From NCBI GenBank assembly GCA_024704765.1, contig JAKMXF010000099.1, positions 451,432 through 484,945 of the forward strand: a DNA stretch of 33,514 nt, written 5' to 3'. Below, in pieces: positions 11,422 through 22,308 of this stretch. Both the position numbers and the translations under genes were made by a program. The stretch comes from Oopsacas minuta (lineage: Eukaryota > Porifera > Hexactinellida > Lyssacinosida > Leucopsacidae). Position 1 is the first letter of the stretch, and every line of letters begins with the position of its first letter. The notes under the pieces were generated by a model that saw nothing but the letters and a program-made list of their open reading frames with translations, was not told where the DNA came from and ran no database searches.

Positions 11422-11947
11422 GCCCAAAACATGTCCTCACTACCTCTGAAAATCGCTTTAAAGCAATGCTGGATGAGTTGCTAATTGGAAAACCAATCTG
11501 CTCAACCATCAATGTAATTTTCCGCATTGCATTACCTTCAAATGCGCCTCCATGGTAAGAACTTCGAGATATGTTATTGTGCTTCAGTAATAATTCATGT
11601 GTAACTAACTCTTCTTCAGACATTGTAGCCACGATCGCATTGTACAACTTCTGACCAACCCCTAACAAAAGATGTAACTCGGGAATATTGAACATCTGCA
11701 TGTAGTCAACCATCCATACACCAAGAGCCTCCATATCTTATACACCATCACAGTCAATCGCATGATTCTTTGAGTCGGAGTTATATTCTTCACACAATTT
11801 TTGGTACATCTCTGCATGATGTGCTGATGATCTTGATTTGAATTCGACATGATCCAATCCACTTTTAGCATCCCATACACACCAAATGCATGGGTAACGT
11901 CCAAGCATAATACCCAGACAGAGAGCAGCGGCTTTGAGATCAAAGGT
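11120..11947 (-). pseudogene. transposase-like protein of unknown family, C-terminal part
   Basis: The minus strand has one frame of about 275 codons from the arm-spacer junction at 11947 to the stop at 11120, broken once by a TAA at 11738-11740. Visible blocks are DLKAAALCLG, then a Cys pair GRYPCIWCVWD, then IPELHLLLGVGQKL, SYHGGAFEGNAMRK, and near the end MGLGAVSEQAAESAHSRF. An Asp followed by a CxxC pair and a late Glu is compatible with an RNase H-like (DDE/D) transposase. The CAC-starting terminus and possible 4-bp target duplication would fit a CACTA/Chapaev-type element, but this is inference. I have seen similar proteins in arthropod and cnidarian genomes as uncharacterised repeats. 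The N-terminal part is absent because the other arm replaces it. Confidence 0.6.
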
Positions 11948-12249
11948 AAAAGATACAAGGTGATTACAAACTGGCGATATTTCAATTTGAAGAAGCATTC
12001 AAATTAACTGGGCTGAATTGTTCAACAAAAGTCCATATAGTGTGCAGACATGTTATCCCATTTATCACCAAATTCCTTCCAGTTGGTATGGGATTGGGCG
12101 CCGTTTCAGAGCAGGCAGCTGAATCAGCTCATTCTCGATTCATCAAAGTTTGGAGAAATTATCAATGTAGCGAGTCTCTAGAAAATTACGGCGAAAACCT
12201 ACTAAATGCTGTCAAGGAAATTAATTTCGTTAATTCTATAAGTACTTAA
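11948..12249 (+). pseudogene. duplicated C-terminus of the same transposase-like gene
   Basis: The right arm encodes the last 100 or so residues of the gene at 11120-11947, on the opposite strand and uninterrupted: the AAESAHSRF block and the same C-terminal end. It begins exactly at the inversion breakpoint, so it has no start of its own. The two copies give the same protein over the arm. Confidence 0.8.
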
Positions 12250-12521
12250 TTTATTCTATATGTGACTGATGGATGTATTATATTCAATGTATGAGTGATA
12301 ACGATGATTCTAATATGATAAATTAGCAACCCGACAACATATAAAAATGGGAACTAAAAAAATTTTTTTTTTACAAAAAAATATAAAATAACTCAAAAAT
12401 TTGTGTGAGAAATATTTTTTTGGCAACAGAATCGGATTCTACGCAAAATTCTACACAAGAATCATGAAAAATCTCAAGGACCTCGTTTTTTCGATCAATA
12501 TGATTTTCTGAGAGACCCGTG
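11948..12521. repeat. right 574-bp arm of the palindrome
   Basis: Inverted partner of 10848-11421. The breakpoint with the spacer is at 11947/11948, just before AAAAGATACAAGG. Confidence 0.92.
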
Positions 12522-13443
12522 TGCCATACTATCAAATTCTTGGTTAATGAAATTAGAATCGACTTATTTGGAAAATCCTGGAGAGTCTTGATTTTGTACT
12601 TTTGTGTTCCTATCTCTCAGATATCAGGCTCACTGTATAGTTTAATTCATTAATTCTTCATCCTTTGAGTCAAAAGATAAGTGGCTTGCTTGTTGTTGTA
12701 GATGACTAATAGGCTGGACTTCCAGGAAGCAACCATGGAACAGCACCCTATTTCAGCTTAGGCCTAGCACGCTGTACTTCAGTGAATGTTCCGTTTCAGT
12801 TGGGTACTTGATGAGTAGCTTCTTATAACTTCATTCCGGAAATGTTTTATGCATACTCCAACAACTTTTATTTTCTCAATGCTATCATGGCGTAGAGCCA
12901 GTATCCATGCTTGTTTAGTTCAGGTGGATTAGTTGGCAATTTAATAAGGGAACTCTGTCTTCTTTCTCATGGACATTATTCTTACATACTGGAGCTGAAG
13001 AAGTGTTTGGCATCGTTTAAACTGAATGAATATGTTGCTAATAATTCGAAGCCTAAATGGTATAGAGAGTTCAATTCACAAACTTTGGTGGGTTAATTTC
13101 ACTTTTGTGAGATTCTTTTTTATTCGTTGCTCGGCTACTTTCCTATCTGTGTTATATAGTAGTATATGTCTTATCGTTTGCAATCTGGATAATACCAAAC
13201 CTCTATTGATTATCTCTGGGTAATTTTAGTGTACTATGTACGTAGAATCATACTGATACTCACAACCTCGGTTATTTTTTATTGTTTCCAAAGTGAGAAG
13301 TCTTAACGGTGTTCTAGAGTATCTAATACAAACGTATCTGAGCTAAATATCTATTTGTGAGATTTGAAACCATTCCTTATACTAATAAAATATTTATTAC
13401 TATATCTCAATCCAAAATTCTAGATTGATCCTATGCCTCATAA

Positions 13444-13786
13444 GCGCCGAAAGGGGGCGTCAGGGAGGTTTGACGCCCCTGACTGAGGAAACAATCAGGG
13501 AGTGTATACCCCTTGTGGCCAGTAAAGTAAGGAGCATTGTTGCTTTGATAGATATAGAATACACAACTAGTAGTGATTATGTAGTATTTTTCGTACCTAA
13601 ACTATTCGGGTCCTATGTTTTATTCTATATGTGCTATATATATTTCCTTATTCCAGGACTCTGATTTGTAAGAATAAGATAATATTACCAGGATATACGC
13701 CGAAAGTTGGAGGGTGAGGGACTCCTGGAGATCTTGCCCATACTAGTCAATTAGCTATATCCCCTGACCTTAGAAACTTTCGGCGC
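13444..13786. repeat. cluster of GC-rich inverted motifs
   Basis: GCGCCGAAAG at 13444-13453 pairs with CTTTCGGCGC at 13777-13786, and a second copy CGCCGAAAGTT at 13698-13708 pairs with the same site. A separate hairpin GGGGCGTC...GACGCCCC lies near 13455-13480. The region is locally GC-rich in AT-rich surroundings. An open frame of about 80 codons overlaps it, but I recognise no product. Confidence 0.4.
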
Positions 13787-14227
13787 CCATGGTAGGCCTT
13801 ATATAGAGAAGGCTATAGAGCAGTATTAAGGGGTTATGGAAGATTTTTCTATGACCAGAAGAATATCACAGGTAAATTGAATTTAATTTCTCTAAATCTA
13901 CCACTAAAGCTGTCTCTATTTAACGAATTTAGTCCACCTAACTAGATTATTCGAATTTCCTAAAATCTAGAGAAATTTAGTCTTGATTGAGTCTGATACC
14001 CCTATAACTCCCTCTCACGATCAACCGAAATTTTTTGTATGAATTGAGATAAATCCGTTCTTGTAGATTTGTCCCAATTCATTAAGCGGTTTTCCTGATT
14101 AGCCCGTGTCCTAATTGGGCGAGTTTACTTTATATATATAACTTACAATAAAAATCGATCTCTCTCCTAGTCCCAGATTAATCTATGCTTTGGTTAAATT
14201 ATGGTATTCAGAAATGTATTGGACAAA

Positions 14228-14380
14228 TAATAGCCTACTCTTTAAAGATAAATGCTGTTCACTGAATCAACTTTCACTGTACCAGGGATAAAAGGAAGTG
14301 GATATATTTTCATAGACAATTCTATAATCGCCGATATAAGAAACTGGCATATTTACAACGAAAAAGGTATTAATGATACA
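14228..14380. repeat. left part of a CATAGCCTAC-family element
   Basis: It starts ATAGCCTACTCTTTAAAGATA and continues with AAAAGGAAGTGGATATATTTT, the same order seen at 19232-19340. No inverted right end is visible nearby. A second fragment of the same terminus, AAGCCTACTATACACAAGGCC, lies at about 14616. The limits are approximate. Confidence 0.5.
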
Positions 14381-15479
14381 TAGTTATACAGTAGAACTCG
14401 GAAAAGACGCATCCCTCGGGGAAAGAAATTTGTACTCCTTAACCGAATTTTCTTCCTATACAATCTGTACAATATAAATTATCTTTTTTTGGGAAAGCTA
14501 CGCTTAGTGCTGAGAAGCGAGTTAAAATTTGTAGATATATTGTGATAGTTGGTCAAGTTTGATGATCTAAGTATAGCTGAAATCTTAAATTTCTGGTATA
14601 CTGAGTCAAGCCTACTATACACAAGGCCTCACAAGAGATAATGGATTTTGGATCATGGATGCTGAAATCGACGTAACTTAAATTTTAATTAACGTAGTAT
14701 GAAGTAATATTTATTTTCTTAACGATGTTTACGAATGCATTGGCTTGTTTTTAACTTTTGAACTTACATTGTTATTAACCCATAATTACTAATTTTTTTC
14801 CATATATATTGGTATTAAAAATTTTGTGAGCGTGAGATTTTATACCTATGTTTCCCAGCTATATGCAATTACTTCTGCTCATCCATTGACTCGTCGCTGT
14901 TCTTCCCCCGCTTGTAAAGGTCACTATGAAATGAGCAACAATTTCCGGTATTTTAGATGCCACACAATCTAGATGCACTCAACTACTCTTTGGTTTGGTC
15001 CCTCCAGAAAGATGCTGTTGTTCTCAAGACTGTTTACGTGTGTTCCAACTTCCAAGCATTTCAGGTTGGGAGAATTTGAGTATAAGCACACACGCATAGA
15101 GTACCCACGGAGAAGATACTTGTTGAGAAGCCCCTCACAAGTATTGAAAGCTGAAGAAGGTGCGGTACCGTTTATTTTACCTGGGCCATGTTTACTATTC
15201 CACACAGTCTTCACGAATCGGCGTGGTGTCTCCTCTCAAAATGAATGATCAACCTCCCTCCCAAACTATGAATCTCATTCTGATATCAAATATTGAAGAT
15301 AATACGAAGTTTCTTATTACCAGATTCCAAGTTTGCAGTTAAGTTATTATTTGTTTGTGCGTATTTAAAACACGTTCAATTTGATATCATAATCTCCATG
15401 CTCTGATAATTATGCGCAATAGCAGAGATTTATCTACGAATTTCTGTTTTAGCACTTTTTCTTGCAAGGACTCTGCTGG

Positions 15480-15735
15480 GCAGGCTATGATTGCGCTAAA
15501 GATTTCCTTATAAAGTGAATTAGTGTACGATAAATGCATGAAAGTTGGTGAAATTTTGTTTAGAGTTGGTCTAATATGGGAAAACTGGAACTGAAATTGA
15601 TATCACAAGTGAAATCAAAACCATAACGTAGCACTCGGGGATATTTTAGCGGCTTAATTTTTGTTGTTTACCTTTTCCTTGTAAGCAGTTCTTATTATAG
15701 GAAAATCCCCAATACTTCCCTGTGAGTTATGCACG
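15480..15735 (+). repeat. dispersed repeat, plus copy
   Basis: This stretch aligns by eye, with many small differences, to the reverse complement of about 18520-18750. Shared blocks include TTAGAGTTGGTCTAATATGG (15560-15580), then ACCTTTTCCTTGTAAGC and GTGAGTTATGCA. No coding sequence is recognised. A 276-bp inverted-repeat element adjoins its end. Confidence 0.6.
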
Positions 15736-15737
15736 TG

Positions 15738-16013
15738 ACTTATATCATTCATATTGCTTCATGTTTTATCACTGTGACGTCATCGCCATTGATCCGAATT
15801 GCAACCTGGGATTGTAGTGTAGCAGCGTCATGAGTAACATAAAGTGAAAGTTTTTTAGTTAACTTTTTTGTAACTAAATACAACACTTATCCAGCATTCT
15901 CAGAGTATTAAAACAATAGAAGAGTATATCTCGAATCTAATTGAACTAGATAAGTGCGATTTCAGGCGATGATGTCATAATGACAAATGTGAAGCAATAA
16001 GAATGATATAAGT
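15738..16013. mobile_element. 276-bp inverted-repeat element (MITE-like)
   Basis: The left arm ACTTATATCATTC...GACGTCATCGCC (15738-15789) pairs imperfectly with the right arm GGCGATGATGTCAT...GAATGATATAAGT (about 15966-16013), roughly 50 bases each. The core is AT-rich and non-coding. I see no clear target duplication. Confidence 0.65.
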
Positions 16014-16325
16014 TTAAATTAGGTTTCTTAAGGTCGGTTTACTATACAGTAAAACCTCCATTAGACCATACCTCCCTATAGTGAACGGGGAACTCTCATT
16101 TATCTCCAAATATTACTTATCCATTCATATGGGCCTCCCATTAAAGAACTTAAGTGTTTATCATAATTCTTGAGGATCAATATGACAGTCAATGGGCTGT
16201 ATTTTGTTCACAGTTTATGAGGATCACTATGATCGATGCAATGTTTTTGTTCTTTATACGACTTATTATTGAAATGATAATTGTTTTTCTGAAAAGGAAC
16301 CCATTCCCCATATTTGTTAAGAGCC

Positions 16326-16824
16326 CAGGGTGCTAAATTCGATCTTCTTCTTAGACTCAGGTTTAAGAGAACTTACCTATTTACACCTTGTACCAAAATT
16401 TCAAAGCAATCGAATAAGATTTGAGTGAGCCACGTGAGTTTGCATTTTCGTCTGTCCATGGTCTACGCCGTCGCCCAAAATTATCAAAATGGCACATTGT
16501 CGGTCGAATTCTGGGCCAGCAGGTGCGAAATCGAAAATTGAGCTCTAGCACAACTTGTAAACATATCTTAGCTACATATAATCGTTTAGAACACGTTGAT
16601 ATCTCTACAAATGGTGATGCCACAGTGCAGGACCTTGGGACCATTTTGAAAATTTGAGCGTTTTTGTGCTTGTAGACCATGGATAGGCGAATATGTAAAC
16701 TTACTTGGCTCGTTCATATCTTATCCAATAGCTTTGAAATTTTCACTAAACGTATAGATATGTAAGATCTCTCAAAATCCGAGTCAAATTCGAGGATCTA
16801 GAATCCCGCTTGTCTAGCACCCTG
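16326..16824. mobile_element. 499-bp fold-back element with CAGGGTGCTA ends
   Basis: It starts CAGGGTGCTA and ends TAGCACCCTG. The arms stay similar for about 150 bp each side: AAAATTTCAAAGC, then GAATAAGAT, GAGCCA and GTCCATGGTCTA on the left recur inverted on the right (16668-16824). CAGGG ends suggest hAT, but no 8-bp duplication is visible. Open frames on both strands inside are by-products of the inverted repeat. Confidence 0.75.
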
Positions 16825-17199
16825 GATCTGTAAGCATATATACCACTGTCTATATTAAGATGACATTTGTTCAAATCTTTGGTCTTTCTATCTCAAAACA
16901 AATCCTCACAATTCAGTTCCTTCTAACAAGGATGTTAACAGTGCTATAAAGGTGGTCACGGTATATGCGATTCACAATCCTAGTGGTCCTAGGGTCGATC
17001 ATCAGTACCGAGAGTCTTGTTTATGGACATATGATAGAAAAGAGTTGCCACATGCCTCAGAAATGTCTCAGAGGCTTTTCAAAGTTTAATCAATTGGACT
17101 ACTTATTACATTTAATAATACAGATTAGTTAAACGTATACCTACATACGTACTACTCAATGACGTGTGTTATACTGAAAATGGTTAATAAAATACATTA

Positions 17200-18236
17200 C
17201 TGGGTGTCTCAAAAGTTATTTCCTCCTCAGTACTTCAATAGAAGTCGATATAAATCGAACAGTATTGTTTACTAACCGACAATTCAGATTATTATTATTC
17301 TATAATAGTCCAATACTAAATATATACATCATTTACTTAATCGATGATTTGTTCATATATTCGTAATTTTTTCTCAACCCTCACTAAATTTATAACAATT
17401 CAACGTCATTTACGCGACACAATCAGAGCGAGAGCCTATAAAAGACCCTCATACCCGAAATTGACCGAAAAACAGAAGCTAAAAAGGCTAGAATTCTGTC
17501 AAAAACGGAAAACATGGAATGGTCGTGATTGGGAAAGAGTTCTTTTTAGTGATGAAAGCCCTTTTGAGCTTTCCATCCGACTAATAGGCAGAATGATCGT
17601 GTTTGGGACGTTAATCCGCACAGCATTACCCCGGTTAAATCAGTAAAAAACCCCCCGAAAATGATGGTCTGGGGAATGATGAGTCGGTCAGGGCTATCAG
17701 AACTACACTTCATCCCCCCAAACTCTCAGTGAATACTGAATACTATATTAGTAAAATCCTGGAGCAGTGATGTCTCACAATCTTTAAGCGCAGAAAGACT
17801 AGAGCTGCACTTAGCCAAAGGAAATGTGTCGAAAGATGTCGGAGACAATTTTCATGCAGGATGGCGCCCCTGCCCATACAGCCATAAGGACTCAGAAATG
17901 GCTTTCAGAGCATCTACCTGGCTTTTGGAAGAAAGGTGTTTGGCCCAGTAACTCCCCAGATTTAAATCCCATCGAAAATCTTTGGTCTATTATGCAAGCA
18001 GAGCTTGACAAGAGAAAGCCCGCTACAAATTTAACACAGCTCGGAAAATATTTAGAAAACAGATGGAATGGGATTAACCCCTCGATACTTGAGAATTTGA
18101 TTGATTGAATGCCAGGTCGAATTAATTCATGTATAAAACTTAATGGTGAATATAGGTAAATAATTAGATGAATCTATCTAAGAAATTCTTAATTATTGTG
18201 GGATTCAGAAGACGAAAATACTTTTGAGACACTCTG
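17200..18236 (+). mobile_element. Tc1-like element (DD37E), internally deleted
   Basis: Terminal repeats GGGTGTCTCAAAAGT (from 17202) and ACTTTTGAGACACTC (to 18235) face each other, extend to about 28 bases, and are flanked by TA at 17198-17199 and 18237-18238. The length of 1,037 bp is shorter than usual for Tc1 relatives (about 1.3 kb), matching the loss of most of the N-terminal DNA-binding region of the transposase. It lies in the same orientation as the host gene. Confidence 0.92.
17344..18108 (+). pseudogene. Tc1-like transposase with DD37E spacing
   Basis: The first block (to 17646) has a basic region ending KRLEFCQKRKTWNG and the first catalytic Asp in VLFSDESPFEL (codon at 17551). 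A decayed gap of about 180 bases with several stops follows. The second block (17824-18108) is intact and carries the second Asp in FMQDGAPAHTA (codon at 17860) and the Glu in NSPDLNPIENLW (codon at 17974). Counting codons gives 37 residues between them, so this is DD37E rather than the usual DD34E of Tc1. The two blocks are in the same frame. Most of the N-terminal helix-turn-helix domains are missing, so the protein could not bind its ends even without the stops. Confidence 0.88.
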
Positions 18237-18519
18237 TACATTAGATTATTTGGTCAACGTTGATTACTTACAGTAGCACATCTTGCACATGTTTACAAAC
18301 AATCATTCATACACCTCATAAAGTTTATGATATGCCCTAAAAGGCAAACATCTTATCAAGGAACACCTCATATTAGGAACACTTTTCAGCAGTCCCAAAA
18401 GTGTTCCCTAATTGGAGCTTTTACTCTACACTGAAGCTTTTAATATGTATATTTGGATTGTAAGTTACTGAGTTTCTCGATTTTCAATTTGAGCCATTAT
18501 AGGGTCACTTACGGATTTA

Positions 18520-18830
18520 TGCATAACTCACAGAAAATAATTGGGGTCCTTAAAATTATTTCTATAATAATAGCCGCTTACAAAGAAAGGTATAACGACA
18601 AAAAATTATGACCCGATTTGACTTGTGGTATCAGTTTCTGTTCAGTTTTCGCATATTAGATCAACTCTAAAAAACATTTCACAAACTTTTATCAATTCTC
18701 GTACACTGATTCACATGATTGGCAATTTTTGCTTAATCATGCCACACTCTGCATTTTATAGGCATTTAAAGTTAGATGGCGACTTTTCGATTTTGGGAAA
18801 TTCCATCTCGGAGTGCAAAAATCAAATAAT
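18520..18830 (-). repeat. dispersed repeat, minus copy
   Basis: Inverted and diverged relative of 15480-15735. Shared blocks are GCATAACTCAC, CTTACAAAGAAAGGT and CATATTAGATCAACTC. The limits are approximate and no coding sequence is supported. Just upstream (18360-18435), AAAAGTGTTCC repeats and a CTCTACACTG end look like a decayed pogo-type terminus. Confidence 0.55.
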
Positions 18831-19231
18831 TGCTACGTCATAACTCGAAAGATATTTCATCGATTCATATGAAACTTTTACAGATGTTTTACTAGTTGTT
18901 ATCTTGTCACATACCTACTCATAGCCAAATCGGTTGCCATTGGTGAAATGACTGGATGAATTCACAATGGAATTCTCTATACCATAGTCGTGAAAATTTA
19001 CTCAAAGTTCCCTAGGAAACTCGGCAAATGTTGCTAGATAAGATAAGTTAAATAATTATGGTATTGTGGTATTGCGTCAGCAGGCGGCCACATCCAACAC
19101 GTTCTAGATAATAGCCATGATAACTCAGAAAACTAATTGCACGAATATCCAGAAGATCTTAGACTACAATGTATTAGTTGTCAGCTTCAAAATAGCCTGG
19201 TTCCGCCAGCCGGTTGCGTATAATCCTGACC

Positions 19232-19886
19232 CATAGCCTACTAAAGATAAGGCCTGATCACTACTATTGGCCAGAACTAAAAGGAAGTGGATATATTTTT
19301 GAGGTGAACTTCTTTAATCGCAATAATATGAAATTACTCATATATGGGCATTTTTGACATTACGCAATAATCTTGAGAGATATCATATCAAAATATATCA
19401 CAAAGGTATGGGAAGTTGAATTTATACCATAAATAGCCATCCTGATTTGACCATAATTTCCACGAATATCGACTTATAAGTGGATATTAGCAATACATGT
19501 GGCATCCATGGTCTGTGCGATAACTCAGAAACTTGCGAACTTTACCATGAAATAATTCTTACATTTTGTACAGAGACTGTTTTAGTTAATTATGTATTTC
19601 AACATCCTGAACATAGATTAATAATTCGCGTTACACATGATTTCAAAGATGGAGCAGTTTTTCATATATATTTGCCAATTACGCTAACAAATGACGTTAC
19701 TTCGAATTGAAAACATTTCTCAAATGTGGTCTTTGTGAATTCTTACATATCAATAACACATTTATTCGGGTGAAAATGTACCAGTTTCTTATTATTGGCG
19801 ATTACAGAATTTCCAATCAAAATATATCCACTTCCTCTTATTCCTGGTCCAAGGTAGTGATCAGGCCTTATCTTTTGTACGCTATG
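19232..19886. mobile_element. 655-bp element with about 90-bp TIRs (CATAGCCTAC family)
   Basis: The left end reads CATAGCCTACTAAAGATAAG, then GCCTGATCACTAC and GGAAGTGGATATATTTT. The right end is the inverted equivalent, ending GTACGCTATG at 19886. Partial copies of the same terminus occur near 6679, 14228, 14616 and, inverted, at 20659, so this is a multi-copy family. The internal open frame (19480-19710) resembles nothing I know. I see no target duplication. Confidence 0.75.
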
Positions 19887-20678
19887 ATTCTTCCAATTTT
19901 TCAGTTAACTCGTTAATACGAACACCAACACGATAAAAATGTTCGCTTTATCAGGAGTTCATATTAACTGGAGTAATACCAATTGGATACCCATTGTGTA
20001 CCTGAATTTGCTTAAATATATGTTTGTCTTATATGGAAATTCGTACTAACTGTGTTTATAAACCAGGTTCCACTACACTTATACTTAGAATAATAGGTAT
20101 AGACTGTTTACTATTTCTCTCGTTTTTTTTCATTTAGTTGAGAAGTAGAATGGAAAATCCGTCAGCTGGAGGAACGTGATGTGAATTTTTTCCCAACATC
20201 GGTACTTTCATGAGCAGGGATTCCTCTGAGTCAGCCTTTTTCTGAAAGAAAATACATATTAAATAATTAAATATCAGGTTGAACATCAAAGTTGGCACTT
20301 TGGTTACTCGATCACTGCTAGATTGTACTTAAAGTCCTCTCCGGCATCTAGGTAAACAGTTGCTTCTTCCTCCTGTGGATTGATTTATGTATTTCTGTTA
20401 ATGTCAATTTTTGTAGCATTTGTTGATCATAATGTGAATTAAGATCTATATTACTTCTATTATAACGTATTTCAATGGTGATAATGTATGAATAAGACAA
20501 ATGCTTGGTGGAGTAGGATATATACCCTAGAATAAGAAATTATACCCAGTAGTGAAGATTTTAACAGACAGGCGGTCATATTCGTTGAATTTCAGTTCTG
20601 TCGGCACGTGCATCTCTGATCCAAAATCCATAAGCAGCTGTGAGACCTGATGTATAGTAGGCTATGATTGAGGCAATG

Positions 20679-20694
20679 GCGGCACGAGTGCCGC
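20679..20694. repeat. GC-rich 16-bp palindrome
   Basis: GCGGCACGAGTGCCGC is a 7-bp-arm hairpin with a 2-base loop in AT-rich sequence, just downstream of an inverted CATAGCCTAC terminus. It has no known role. Confidence 0.5.
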
Positions 20695-21202
20695 AGATGC
20701 GACAAGCGCCGTTAACAATTTGGGGTCAGATCAATCGGGTCAATCGATAATCCTGAATATATAGTTTAAATTGATAGGTATTTGAAAAGTAATTTGGATA
20801 TACGAGTGGCAGAACAATTAGAAAGCGATAGTTAATATATACATGCATAACATTCAGCTTCACTAAGGGAATGGCACTGGACCATTTTCAGGAACAAGTA
20901 TTGGTTAAACAAGTACTGCATGATTATACTTACTATATATATTTCTTATAAAGTGTACTTCTGGCCGAATTAATATAGTACATAATTGTGAGAATAAATG
21001 TCATCAGTCTATTCAACTAATGAAGCAATAATTTTGCTGAATTGCTCAAAATGGCCCATCTTTGAAACAATGTAAAACGTGAAATATAGATATTTAATGA
21101 AAGGTTCAAGCAGTTATTTTGACCATTGTGGGAGGGGGGCGATTCAAGGAAATGCTGTAGAAATTGGTCAAGCCATAACATGCTATGCGTAAGTCAATGG
21201 CG

Positions 21203-21785
21203 CCCGATACTGACCTTTCGTGACAAATAGTAAATTGTGCATTCGGCACATTCACTTTGCCTATTGACTTCTTTTTTCACTTTGTTATAACTGACTTGGT
21301 ATTGCCACTGACTGGTGAAGTCAGTAATACCTGGTGGGTGATCTTTATAAGCATTATTATACAGTTTAACGGAGCTAGACACCCCTGCTTGTTGCATGGC
21401 GTATTTTGAAGCGATTTTGGGAGAGGCGGAAGGATTATTATCGAATTAGTTATCACATGCGTTAATTGTTGTATTTATGCATTTCAATTCACTATTACAA
21501 TGAAGTTAGGAAATTTCCCTTGGATTTGTGTCTATGTTAGTCGGGCCTGTTGTGCGGGATCAAGACACCCATTGTTGATTATTTTGGTCACACCTTATGA
21601 GACAGACCAAAATCCCTTGAGTATTGGTCCTAACACCTATGATCGACTTAATTTAGAAAAGTGCATGTACACTACAGTTATTCTTAATAATCAAATAATC
21701 TATGAGTTTCAAAAGATGATGGACTCGATAGGTGAATTTGTCGAATGCGCAATTTGCTATATATCACGAAATGTCCTGTCATTGA
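21203..21785. repeat. diverged inverted repeat pair
   Basis: About 65 bases at 21203-21270 (CTTTCGTGACAAATAGTAAA and then TGTGCATTCGGCAC) resemble the reverse complement of 21719-21785. The open frames on opposite strands here share the residues EC-A-C--YY/YIS-R because of this. A fold-back element is likely. Gene content is not supported. Confidence 0.4.
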
Positions 21786-21940
21786 AAGTCCAATTCAAGA
21801 AAAGTCTGTATCCCTCTTTGGGTAAACTTGTAAGTTCGAAATTGCACCTCCTGCTAAATTCGTCCCCCGTGGCAGTGTGTAGTATGCTATAAACTCTGCA
21901 ATTCCGTCGACTCACTAAAAGCAAAATCTCATTAGTTATT

Positions 21941-22308
21941 ACGAGTGTTATCTTAGCAACCGATTCAGCAGCCGATTCAAATCCCCACTAAACACCTTTT
22001 TCTCAAAAAGTATGGGTTCTATTTTGAAAAGGACCATACCAGTGCCAAGAGGAAAGTTGGTACATTTCATATCATCACTCATAATCGCCAAATTTTACAT
22101 GATGAGTAAGCAATTTTGCATTACATTTTGGTCGAGGTTTTTTATTAATATCTCCTGAAATAATTATGATAGCAACTTATCATTTTAATCATATTTACAT
22201 CTTACTTGGTATATTGTGCATATCCAATTTGAAATTAAAATTATTATTTTTTGAAAAAGTTATGAACGCCCGAACTTTAAGTAGGAATTTACATAGACGA
22301 CCAGTTTT
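21941..22308. repeat. left TIR of the 5.8-kb element
   Basis: It aligns with the inverted 27375-27728 over its whole length. It carries an extra segment of about 11 bases (a doubled CCGATTCA motif) near the tip, plus scattered substitutions. The inner limit is CGACCAGTTT. Confidence 0.9.

Larger units (their letters stand above)
10848..12521. mobile_element. palindromic transposon: two facing copies of one end
   Basis: Two 574-bp arms (10848-11421 and 11948-12521) are reverse complements of each other. In reading them I found a single mismatch (GCATAG against GCGTAG). Each arm runs from a terminus CACGGGTCTCTCAGAAAA into the C-terminal coding part of the same transposase-like gene. The 526-bp spacer continues that gene on the minus strand only. 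The element is therefore a rearranged copy in which the end carrying the gene's N-terminus has been replaced by an inverted second copy of the other end. TGCC occurs directly on both sides (10844-10847 and 12522-12525), possibly a 4-bp target duplication. The near identity points to a recent event. Confidence 0.9.

Noticed and set aside
11738-11998. Minus-strand open frame starting at 11998 as a separate gene
   Set aside because: Its first 17 codons are the antisense of the palindrome's right arm. Only the part from 11947 on is the real transposase-like frame, which continues past the TAA into 11120-11734.
14969-15248. Overlapping 80-90 codon frames on both strands
   Set aside because: They mirror each other on opposite strands, and neither product shows a motif I know.
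16381-16680. Open frames on both strands
   Set aside because: They lie wholly inside the fold-back element at 16326-16824 and arise from its inverted arms.
19480-19710. 76-codon frame inside the CATAGCCTAC element
   Set aside because: No recognisable motif, the element is short, and no other copy here supports coding.
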